From: HXMU1420-2 sp017643305
GTDB taxonomy: Bacteria > Pseudomonadota > Alphaproteobacteria > Rhodobacterales > Rhodobacteraceae
Assembly: GCA_965217135.1 (NCBI GenBank)
Contig: OZ244249.1
Coordinates: 3,348,001-3,412,000 of the forward strand
DNA: 64,000 bases
Direction of reading: 5' to 3'
Of this stretch, positions 8,270 to 15,382 are shown in pieces. Within the stretch, counting starts at the first letter, position 1. The number at the start of each line of letters is the position of its first letter. The position numbers and the translations under genes were made by a program. The notes beneath the pieces are model-generated. The model did no database searches and had not been told where the DNA came from. It saw only the letters and a list, made by a program, of their open reading frames with translations.

Positions 8270-9195
8270 TGGATCTGGGACTGATCGTATATGCGCTGAA
8301 CCTGGCCTCGATCTACGCGCTGATGGCAATCGGGATTTCGATCCTGTGGTCGTCGGTGGGGATCATCAACATGGCCCATGGCGCAACCTTTGCCATTTCG
8401 GGCTACGCCGCCTGGCTGGTGACGGGCGCCTTGAAGCCAGTGATCGCAGCGGCCTTTGGCAAGACGGCGCTGGCCAGCATGGTCATGGCCGGGGCGCTGG
8501 TGGGGTCCGCAATTGTGGCGGGCGCGTTGTGTGGCGTAATAATCTACCTGCTGGCCTTCCTGCCGATCCATGACAAACCAAATTATCCGGTGCGGGCGCT
8601 GATCATCACGCTGGGGCTGAACATCGCCACCGTGCAAGGTCTGCTGTGGACCTTTGGGCCGCGCAACCAGGGCCTGCCGAAAATCTTTGGGTTTGGCCGT
8701 TGGGAAGTTTTTGGCACGCGCATTCGTTATGATCAGGCCGGCACGATCATTGGCGCGATCATCGTCCTAGGGCTGACGCTGGCCTGGTTGCGGTATTCAC
8801 GCCGGGGGTTGGAGATCCGCGCGATGATGCAGAATGCCGAAGGCGCGGCCTATTCCGGTATTTCCCGCCAGATCACAGCGCTGCCGGTGCTGATGCTGAC
8901 CGGTGCACTGGCCGGTATGGCCGCCGCACTGCTGAGCCAGACGATCTTCGTGAGCCCCACCTCGGGCGTGATCCCACTGGTAAAGGGGCTTACCATTGCG
9001 CTGCTGGGCGGACTGGGGTCCGTGGCAGGGGCCGTAATAGGAGCGATTCTGGTAGGGTTTCTGGAAGCCATCGTCGGCGCGATCCCCTTCCTCGGTCAGC
9101 GATACGTGCTGTTTGCCACCTTCCTTTTCATCATCGCTGTTCTGATCGTGCGTCCGCGCGGCATTGGCGGCCTGCTGGATGACACGCGAGAATGA
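8269..9195 (+). CDS. Branched-chain/amide ABC transporter permease, LivH type
   Basis: A 308-residue integral membrane protein with about eight hydrophobic segments. The start (LIVYALNLASIYALMAIGISI) and the motif VGIINMAHGATFAISGY are characteristic of LivH permeases, as is the late cytoplasmic loop GLTIALLGGLGSVAGAVIGAI, which contacts the ATPases. It overlaps both neighbours (1 bp before, 4 bp after) and so belongs to the same polycistronic unit. Confidence 0.92.
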   Translation: MDLGLIVYALNLASIYALMAIGISILWSSVGIINMAHGATFAISGYAAWLVTGALKPVIAAAFGKTALASMVMAGALVGSAIVAGALCGVIIYLLAFLPIHDKPNYPVRALIITLGLNIATVQGLLWTFGPRNQGLPKIFGFGRWEVFGTRIRYDQAGTIIGAIIVLGLTLAWLRYSRRGLEIRAMMQNAEGAAYSGISRQITALPVLMLTGALAGMAAALLSQTIFVSPTSGVIPLVKGLTIALLGGLGSVAGAVIGAILVGFLEAIVGAIPFLGQRYVLFATFLFIIAVLIVRPRGIGGLLDDTRE

Positions 9196-10718
9196 GCGAC
9201 AAGACGTATCACAAGGTTGGGCGACGGCCCTGGGAGTGGAAGCTCAAGCCCATTGGCACTGATGAGCGCCCCCGCCTGCGCCTGCCTAGTACGCGACGGC
9301 ATTGGCTGAAATGGCGCGATGTGCACAACCCCAAAACGTTGCGCCGCGAACGGGTGCTGGCCGACAAGATGCCGCTGTGGTGGACGCTGGGGCTGGGCTT
9401 TGTGGCGATCATCACGCCCTTCATGCCCAATTCGATGATTTCGGTGATGTCGATCTTTTGCATCTACGCCGCGATCAACGTGCTGTGGACGCTGATTGTT
9501 GGCACCGCTGGCATCTTTTCCCTCGCGACTTTGGCGGTGGTTGGCGCGTCGGGCTATGTGGCGGCGGCGGCCAATGTGTATCTGGGCGTGCCTTGGCCTT
9601 TCATGCTGATTATCGGGCCGATTGTGGGTTTTTTGTTTGGCGCGATCCTTGCCGCGCCATCGACCCGGCTCGATGGGCTGTATTATGCCCTGCTGACCAT
9701 GGGCGTGGCCGAGATTTGCCGTGTGTTCGTCGTGCAGTTGCGCGCGCTGACGCAGACCAATGGCGCGATCACGCAGGTGGACAGTTTCATCCCCGAGGCC
9801 TGGTTCCTGCAGCGCCCCGGCCTGCTGTTGGGCTTTGCCGGGGCGTTCCTGTTGCTGCTGGGCGCACTGCTGGTCTGGCGGCTGGTGAATTCCGAGCGAC
9901 TGGGCATGCTGCTGCGCGTCGCACGCACCTCTCGCGAGGATGAAGCCTTTGCCGAAGCCATTGGCATCGATTTCCGCCGAGCGCGCTTGATGGTGTTCGT
10001 CATCTCGTCTGCTGCTCTGGGCGTCGTGGGGGCGTTTTATGCGATGTACTATCGTTCCATTTCGCCCACGATTTTCTCACTCGACCAGCTCTTGCTGCTC
10101 TTTGCCATGATGGTGATTGGCGGGCTGGGCCGGGCCGAAGGGGCGGTGGTGGGCGCGGCCATCGTGACAATGATCGACAAGGGACTGGTGGAGCTGGGAC
10201 CACCCCGTATCATCCTGGTCGCCTTCATCATGATCGGCGTGACCATCTTTGCCCGCGAAGGGCTGACCGGCGCGCGACATCAGTTCCGCGACTACCGCAA
10301 ACGCAAATCCGGTGAGCGGCGTGCCCGCCGAACCGAGAAGGGAGGCGAAGCCATGCCCGAGGAAGCCACTGAAGTTCATGACAAGCAAGAGCTTTACTAT
10401 CGCCGGTTCAACAAACGGCTCCGCGACCGGCTGAAAACGCTCATCACGCCCGAGCTGATTGAGGAACACAAACGCGATCCGCTGGGACACCATTCCGACG
10501 CTTTGGCCCGCGTTCTGAACTATTTCCGTCGGGCGGAGATGGCCGATAAATACGTGATCCACCGCATGGTCCCAACCGAAGAACGGTTCCGCATCATGGC
10601 CGTTTCCGGCGTACGGGGGCTGCCGCCGCGCGTGGTGGATGACCGCGAATACACCGACATAAACGATGCTTACCACGCGGTGTTCCTGCTGCGCGTGAAC
10701 GATCTGCTGGAGAGCTGA
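9192..10718 (+). CDS. LivM-type permease continuous in frame with a dimethylformamidase small-subunit domain
   Basis: A 508-codon frame. Residues 1-50 form a basic cytoplasmic N-tail, about 55-360 are a LivM permease (VIGGLGRAEGAVVGAAIVT near 310-330), and 361-387 are a highly basic linker (RKRKSGERRARRTEKGG). Residues 388-508 are a soluble domain resembling the small (alpha) subunit of N,N-dimethylformamidase: it is about 121 residues long, with ALARVLNYFRRAEMADKYVIH and the C-terminal HAVFLLRVNDL. LivM proteins normally stop near the linker, but here no stop codon exists. A Shine-Dalgarno and ATG lie at the junction, so the small subunit may be made separately, as a fusion, or both. The large subunit gene starts directly downstream. 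Confidence 0.85.
   Translation: MSDKTYHKVGRRPWEWKLKPIGTDERPRLRLPSTRRHWLKWRDVHNPKTLRRERVLADKMPLWWTLGLGFVAIITPFMPNSMISVMSIFCIYAAINVLWTLIVGTAGIFSLATLAVVGASGYVAAAANVYLGVPWPFMLIIGPIVGFLFGAILAAPSTRLDGLYYALLTMGVAEICRVFVVQLRALTQTNGAITQVDSFIPEAWFLQRPGLLLGFAGAFLLLLGALLVWRLVNSERLGMLLRVARTSREDEAFAEAIGIDFRRARLMVFVISSAALGVVGAFYAMYYRSISPTIFSLDQLLLLFAMMVIGGLGRAEGAVVGAAIVTMIDKGLVELGPPRIILVAFIMIGVTIFAREGLTGARHQFRDYRKRKSGERRARRTEKGGEAMPEEATEVHDKQELYYRRFNKRLRDRLKTLITPELIEEHKRDPLGHHSDALARVLNYFRRAEMADKYVIHRMVPTEERFRIMAVSGVRGLPPRVVDDREYTDINDAYHAVFLLRVNDLLES
10338..10345 (+). promoter_or_regulatory. Internal Shine-Dalgarno site deciding a nested start
   Basis: AAGGGAGG lies 7 bases upstream of ATG 10353 inside the LivM frame. 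It supports separate translation of the small hydrolase subunit. Confidence 0.65.
10353..10718 (+). CDS. dmfA1: Probable internally initiated N,N-dimethylformamidase small subunit
   Basis: A 121-residue product nested in frame at the end of the LivM gene. AAGGGAGG (10338-10345) lies seven bases before ATG 10353, a near-ideal ribosome-binding site with no purpose if only the fusion were made. The size and segments such as LNYFRRAEMADKYVIHRM and AYHAVFLLRVNDLLES resemble the alpha subunit of known dimethylformamidases (about 130 residues). These pair with a roughly 760-residue beta subunit, encoded here at 10720. Assignment to the family is from recalled sequence pattern. The separate start is inference from the site. 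Confidence 0.72.
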   Translation: MPEEATEVHDKQELYYRRFNKRLRDRLKTLITPELIEEHKRDPLGHHSDALARVLNYFRRAEMADKYVIHRMVPTEERFRIMAVSGVRGLPPRVVDDREYTDINDAYHAVFLLRVNDLLES

Positions 10719-10719
10719 C

Positions 10720-13020
10720 GTGACCGACATACGACTATTCGGATACTGTGATCCGCTGTCCGCCCAAGCCGGAAAGCCCATAGATTTCATGGTCTCTGCT
10801 GAAGGCACAAGCGACGTGCAGGCCCAAATCGTCCGGTTGGTGCATGGGGATTTCAATCCGGACGGCCCCGGGTTCATCGAAGAGCCTGTAGCCACGGACG
10901 TGCCCGCCACGCTGAGTGTTCGGCGACAATATACGCAGAACGGATCGTTTTCGCGTGTTGACGACTCGCAGGCGCGGCTGGCCCCGGATGGACCTTTTAC
11001 AGTACACGCGTTCATCTGGCCCTCGATGCCCGGCGGGCAGCGGCAGACGATTATGGGCCGCTGGTCGGTGCATGGCAATGAAGGGTACGCGCTGGGGATC
11101 AACCCCGAGGGCAAGCTGGAGTTCTGGGTGGGGGACGGCAAGGTGGTGGATCAAGTCACCGCCGATGCACCTTTGGTGCCCAAGGTCTGGGTCCTGGCAA
11201 CGGCCAGCTTCGACCCGGCCACCGGACAGGCCCGGCTGCGCCAGATCGGGGTGCAGAATTCGTGGAACTCTCATATCGGGCCGGTCACGCCTTATGACCA
11301 CAACACGCATGTGGTCGAAACCCTGCGCTGCACGCCAGCCAAGCCCGACGCACCATTCCTGATCGCCGCAGCACATGAGGAAAACCCGGAAAGAGGCCGC
11401 TTTGCCTCCACACTTTATAACGGCAAGATCGACCGGGCGGGGATCGTGGCCCGCGCGCTGAGTGCTGAGGAGATGGCCGCCATTGCCGCGGGCACGCCAC
11501 CCACCGATCCGCTGGCCTATTGGGACACGACCGAAGGCTTTACCGATCGGGGTATTGATACGGTGATCCGCGATACTGGGCCACACGGGCTGGATGCGCA
11601 GGGTGTGAACCACCCTGTCCGTGCGATGACCGGCTGGAACTGGACTGGACGCGATGACAGTTTCCGCCTGAACCCGTCGCAATATGGCGGTGTGTCCTAT
11701 CACGACGACGCACTGACCGATTGCGCTTGGGAGCCTGCAGTGACATGGACCCCGCCCGCCAATCTCCGGTCCGGGGTCTACGCGCTCAAGGTTTCTGCCG
11801 GCGACCGGGTGGACCGTATTCCCGTCATCATCCGCCCCGACAAACCGCGGGCGAAGATCGCAGTGCAGATGTCGACTTTCACTTATCTGGCCTATGCCAA
11901 CGAACATCTCAGCTTTGACGCCCAGATCGCTCAGGCCATTGTCGCCCATACCCCCGTGATTACCGGTGAGGACATTGAGTACGACAAGCTCCAAGAGTTT
12001 GGGCTGTCTACCTATGATCACCACAATGACGGAGCGGGCGTATGTTATTCGTCCTGGAAGCGGCCAATCATCAATATCCGTCCGGGGTATCGGATGGCAG
12101 GCATGAACTTTCCTTGGGCGTTGCCTGCCGATCTGTCGCTGCTGTGGTGGCTGGAGCATGCAGGCTATGACTACGACCTGATCACCGACCATGATCTGGA
12201 TCGCGAAGGGCTTTCGGCGCTGACGCCTTATAAGGCGGTGCTGAACGTTACGCACCCGGAGTACTACTCAGAGGGCATGCTGGACGCGACCGAGGATTAT
12301 CTGCGCCAGGGTGGGCGAGTTATGTATCTGGGCGGCAATGGCTATTACTGGGTCACCGCCGCCTGTCCGGACGATCCTGCCTGTATCGAGGTGCGCAAGC
12401 TGGATGTCGGATCGCGCGCGTGGCAGGCAGAGGCGGGTGAAGGATACCTCGCCTCTACCGGCGAACGGTCGGGCCTCTGGCGGTCGCGCGGGCGGCCACC
12501 GCAGAAGCTAGTCGGGCTGGGCTTTACCACCGAAGGCATGGATCGGGCGGAACCTTTCGAACGCATGCCGGACAGTTTCCACAAACGCGTGGCCTGGATT
12601 TTCGAGGGTATCGGCGACGAAGAACTGATCGGAGATTTCGGTCTGGCACTGGGCGGCGCGGCGGGCGTGGAACTGGACCGCTACGACCTGGCCCTCGGCA
12701 CCCCACCGCACACGTTGTTGCTGGCGGCTTCGATCAATCACACTGACAATTACCCACTGGTCAGCGAGGAAATCACCTATGCCTTCCCGGGTCGTGGCGG
12801 CAGCCAGGACCCGCAGGTGCGCGGCGACATGATCTATTTCACCACCCAGAACAACGGCGCAGTTTTTGCCGCCGGTTCCATCAGCTGGAGCCAGGCATTG
12901 CCGTGCAAGGGCGGTGAAAACAACGTTGCCACAATCATGCGCAACGTGCTCAATGCGTTCATCAGGGAAGGAGAATTGCCGGGATCCCAGTTCAGCGGGG
13001 AAGAAAAACACTGGCGATAA
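10720..13020 (+). CDS. dmfA2: N,N-dimethylformamidase-like amide hydrolase, large subunit
   Basis: A 766-residue protein of the dimethylformamidase beta-subunit family, which hydrolyses N-substituted formamides to formate and an amine. Residues about 85-190 look like a LamG/concanavalin-type beta-sandwich (GRWSVHGNEGYALGINPEGK). The catalytic core follows. The known Paracoccus enzyme, as I recall it, has a mononuclear iron held by two tyrosines and a glutamate (Tyr399, Tyr440, Glu521) with a nearby His519. Matching residues here are Tyr392 (TYLAYANE), Tyr432 (STYDHHND), Glu514 and His512 (THPEYY). It begins with a GTG at 10720, two bases after the stop of the LivM/small-subunit frame. The true substrate could be another short amide. 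Confidence 0.88.
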   Translation: MTDIRLFGYCDPLSAQAGKPIDFMVSAEGTSDVQAQIVRLVHGDFNPDGPGFIEEPVATDVPATLSVRRQYTQNGSFSRVDDSQARLAPDGPFTVHAFIWPSMPGGQRQTIMGRWSVHGNEGYALGINPEGKLEFWVGDGKVVDQVTADAPLVPKVWVLATASFDPATGQARLRQIGVQNSWNSHIGPVTPYDHNTHVVETLRCTPAKPDAPFLIAAAHEENPERGRFASTLYNGKIDRAGIVARALSAEEMAAIAAGTPPTDPLAYWDTTEGFTDRGIDTVIRDTGPHGLDAQGVNHPVRAMTGWNWTGRDDSFRLNPSQYGGVSYHDDALTDCAWEPAVTWTPPANLRSGVYALKVSAGDRVDRIPVIIRPDKPRAKIAVQMSTFTYLAYANEHLSFDAQIAQAIVAHTPVITGEDIEYDKLQEFGLSTYDHHNDGAGVCYSSWKRPIINIRPGYRMAGMNFPWALPADLSLLWWLEHAGYDYDLITDHDLDREGLSALTPYKAVLNVTHPEYYSEGMLDATEDYLRQGGRVMYLGGNGYYWVTAACPDDPACIEVRKLDVGSRAWQAEAGEGYLASTGERSGLWRSRGRPPQKLVGLGFTTEGMDRAEPFERMPDSFHKRVAWIFEGIGDEELIGDFGLALGGAAGVELDRYDLALGTPPHTLLLAASINHTDNYPLVSEEITYAFPGRGGSQDPQVRGDMIYFTTQNNGAVFAAGSISWSQALPCKGGENNVATIMRNVLNAFIREGELPGSQFSGEEKHWR

Positions 13021-13046
13021 GGTGCCCGGCCAGACAATAATAGGGA

Positions 13047-14024
13047 ATGTATACAAGGATCAGCGAACTATCAGCGTTCGTGCTGGATCTCAACGCCCAG
13101 GCGCAGGACCGGGGCGTAGCGGATCTTGTTGCTTGGGCGGTTGCATCCCTGTCTGACCGATTGGGCTTCGATTGTGCATGGTATGGGTGGGCGCAGTTAC
13201 AGACTTCCGGTGCGGTGATTCACGCCAATACAACTTATAACTTGCCGCAGGATTATTATCCCTTCTGGATGGGCATGGCAGATCAGGATGTACTGGTGGA
13301 CCAGTTGCTGAATGACCCATTCTGTGTGGCTACCTATGACCGCAAAGGCAATATCCAGTCTGATGGGATGGAACACCTGTCTGACGCGTTTGGGCTTCGC
13401 AAGATGGCGACGGCCATGTGCCTGCGGCCAGAACGCACCGCGTCTTTCTATATGTCCGCCTATCGAGGTGGTGACCCAGTCCAACCCTGGAGCAGCGGAG
13501 AATGCGAGTTTCTGAAATGCGCAGTAGATAACATCTCCGCCGCTGCAGGGATCGCGGCGGGCAATGATCTTCAGTCGTTGGACGGACAAGCAGCTTCGAT
13601 TTTCATGAGCCCGAAAGGGGCCACAATTGTTGGGTTGAACCGCCTGCGTGAACGGTTTGGCCATCTATGGACCCGCAGTGACGGGGACAGGGTGCCGCGT
13701 TGGCTGGCCGAATATGTTGACCGGCCCGGCGAACACCTTTTGCTGGATCAGGAATTGGTGGCGACATGTGAACCTTACGCCGCGCAAGGTGGCATGGGCT
13801 GGCACAAAATGACCCTGCGACCCCTGCAAAAGTACGATTTCCTGACCTCCCGCGAACGAGAGGTTGCCACTGCCCTGGCAGACGGGCACAGCCACAAGGA
13901 AGTCGCCCGTTTGTTGGGCATCGCGCCATCCACAGTGCGCAACCAGACACAAGCGATCTACCGCAAGCTAGGCATCGACAACCGGGCCAGCCTGGGCAAG
14001 CACCTGCCCGCGCGTCTGGTCTGA
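13047..14024 (+). CDS. LuxR-family transcriptional regulator of the amide operon
   Basis: A 325-residue regulator. The N-terminal 230 residues resemble a ligand-sensing domain of the autoinducer-binding type (e.g. MGMADQDVLVDQLLNDPFCV). The C-terminal GerE-type helix-turn-helix is at about 263-320 (LTSREREVATALADG, HKEVARLLGIAPSTVRNQ). It lies 26 bp after the hydrolase gene on the same strand, so it is probably the last gene of the operon and an autoregulated activator. LuxR-type regulators accompany dimethylformamidase genes in other bacteria (recalled as dmfR), which fits, but the ligand is unknown here. Confidence 0.82.
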   Translation: MYTRISELSAFVLDLNAQAQDRGVADLVAWAVASLSDRLGFDCAWYGWAQLQTSGAVIHANTTYNLPQDYYPFWMGMADQDVLVDQLLNDPFCVATYDRKGNIQSDGMEHLSDAFGLRKMATAMCLRPERTASFYMSAYRGGDPVQPWSSGECEFLKCAVDNISAAAGIAAGNDLQSLDGQAASIFMSPKGATIVGLNRLRERFGHLWTRSDGDRVPRWLAEYVDRPGEHLLLDQELVATCEPYAAQGGMGWHKMTLRPLQKYDFLTSREREVATALADGHSHKEVARLLGIAPSTVRNQTQAIYRKLGIDNRASLGKHLPARLV

Positions 14025-14093
14025 GAGTTTGCCCCAGGCCGGAACTGCAGGACCCTCCAGTGAAGTCACTGTCAAAGCTGGGAGACGTTGCGA

Positions 14094-14498
14094 TCAGGTG
14101 CCGCTGATAGCTGAAATCGAGGTTTCCGACAATTTCTCAACCAAGCTAGCCTCTACCTCCGTCAGCACGGTGGTCACACGTCGGAACAGGGCGTGTTCGA
14201 CCGAACAGGATGGCATCTCATCACAAGGAACCCTTGCAACCATGCGTTCGTCCAGCGCCAGGTAGACATCCGCCAGGGTGATCTGCTGCGGGCTGCGTGC
14301 AAGCCGCCAGCCGCCGGCATGACCCTTCTCTGAGGTAAGGAGCCCCGCCTCGCGCAGCCGTCCCAGCACGCGGCGCACCACAACCGGGTTGGTCCCCGCG
14401 TGATCTGCAATATCGGCGGAGGTCCGCACGCGGTCAGGATCCTCCGCCATGTGGCTGAGGGTGTGCAGGGCAAGGGAAAGGCGGCTGTTGCGCTTCAT
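14094..14498 (-). CDS. Rrf2-family transcriptional regulator
   Basis: A 134-residue winged-helix repressor. It has the standard Rrf2 opening (SRLSLALHTLSHMAEDP), recognition helix region TNPVVVRRVLGRLREAGLL and wing GHAGGWRLARSPQQI. It has only two cysteines in the effector loop (Cys92 and Cys98 in PCDEMPSC), so it lacks the three-Cys iron-sulfur signature of IscR/NsrR and is nearer the redox-switch or YwnA-like type. It is transcribed divergently from a flavoprotein gene, across an intergenic region with two operator-like palindromes that it probably binds (inference). Confidence 0.88.
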   Translation of the reverse strand: MKRNSRLSLALHTLSHMAEDPDRVRTSADIADHAGTNPVVVRRVLGRLREAGLLTSEKGHAGGWRLARSPQQITLADVYLALDERMVARVPCDEMPSCSVEHALFRRVTTVLTEVEASLVEKLSETSISAISGT

Positions 14499-14525
14499 CT
14501 TTTGGCCTCATAATAAGACAAAACG

Positions 14526-14542
14526 TAACTTTAGTAGTTGCG
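14526..14542. promoter_or_regulatory. Putative Rrf2 operator, copy 1
   Basis: GTAAC-TTTAGTA-GTTGC is an inverted repeat with one mismatch and the same 5-7-5 geometry as the perfect copy 26 bp away. Confidence 0.5.
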
Positions 14543-14551
14543 TAATTCAAG

Positions 14552-14568
14552 TAACTTCTATAGTTACC
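14552..14568. promoter_or_regulatory. Putative Rrf2 operator, copy 2
   Basis: GTAAC-TTCTATA-GTTAC is a perfect 5-7-5 inverted repeat between the Rrf2 gene and the divergent oxidoreductase gene. Paired sites at this spacing suggest autoregulation plus control of the 14.6-17.2 kb operon. Confidence 0.58.
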
Positions 14569-14602
14569 CAACCGGGTCGAGTCACCAGTGGCAGGGTTTC
14601 GG

Positions 14603-15382
14603 ATGCAGAACGTCATCATCGTCAGTGGAAGTTTCGCAGGTTTGACCGTCGCCCTGCAGCTGGGCCAAGCCAATCAGAAAGTGGTTGTGATCGATACAAA
14701 TCGTCCAAAACGCCGTATGTGGCAGGCAGCGCACAGCGTATCGAGATGGGATGAAGCCGCACGCCACGAAATCCCTGACCAGTTTCTGGCCGATCTGGTG
14801 GCCTATCCCACTGCGACCCTGCAAAGCGGTACGGCGACGGCGGTTTCCAGAGCGTCGGATGATTGCACGTTGAAAGTGGACGCAGGTAACAGTTTGCGGG
14901 GCCGTCGCATTCTGTTGGTGCACGGGGTCAGGAATATTATGCCAGACATTCCTGGCGCGTCAGAAATCTCGGCCACTGAATTGCTGTTTTGCGCATATCT
15001 GGATGGCTGCGAGACCCACCAAAAACTGATGGCAGTGCTAATCAAACATCCGATGTCCGCCCATCAGGTGCATCTTATGCGCGCGAACTTGATCGATGAC
15101 ATCACTCTGCTGACGGACTGTACTGACGTGACAGAGCAGCCGTCGGCCCGCGCCGAAGGTGTTTTCGAGGAGCCTCGCGCCATCACCAGCCTTCGGACCG
15201 CAGACTTCATCATCTTCGTGACCTTGGAAGACGGCGCTATGGCGGTCCTTGCTACGGCAGATTGCGCCCCCCCTGCTCATACCTTGGCCGCTGCCATTGG
15301 CGACCGTGCCACGGCTGGCATCGAATGCCATCAATCGCTTGTTTTCCCTCAGTTCGTTCAACCAATCGAGGCTGCTGCATGA
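14603..15382 (+). CDS. Degenerate thioredoxin-reductase-like flavoprotein
   Basis: A 259-residue protein aligned by eye with the NAD(P)/FAD oxidoreductases that often follow an Rrf2 gene. The FAD motif is altered to VSGSFAGLTVALQLG, and RRMWQAAHSV stands where relatives have PRNRxAxxSHG. The redox segment CPYCHGYE appears as CAYLDGCE, so the CxxC disulfide is lost. The NAD-binding GxGxxG is not visible, and the protein is about 40 residues shorter than relatives. It is therefore either non-catalytic or on the way to a pseudogene, although the frame is open and coupled to the CobW gene by a TGA/ATG overlap. ATG 14603 is preferred; a GTG at 14588 is possible. Confidence 0.62.
   Translation: MQNVIIVSGSFAGLTVALQLGQANQKVVVIDTNRPKRRMWQAAHSVSRWDEAARHEIPDQFLADLVAYPTATLQSGTATAVSRASDDCTLKVDAGNSLRGRRILLVHGVRNIMPDIPGASEISATELLFCAYLDGCETHQKLMAVLIKHPMSAHQVHLMRANLIDDITLLTDCTDVTEQPSARAEGVFEEPRAITSLRTADFIIFVTLEDGAMAVLATADCAPPAHTLAAAIGDRATAGIECHQSLVFPQFVQPIEAAA

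Noticed and set aside
7612..8637. Long minus-strand open frame (over 340 codons) opposite the LivF/LivH genes
   Set aside because: It is antisense to genes with clear ATPase and permease motifs, and its translation has no recognisable pattern. It is a by-product of high-GC codon bias.
10735..12255. 506-codon minus-strand open frame opposite the amide hydrolase gene
   Set aside because: The plus strand encodes an obvious dimethylformamidase-like protein. The antisense product is low-complexity in character and lacks any motif.
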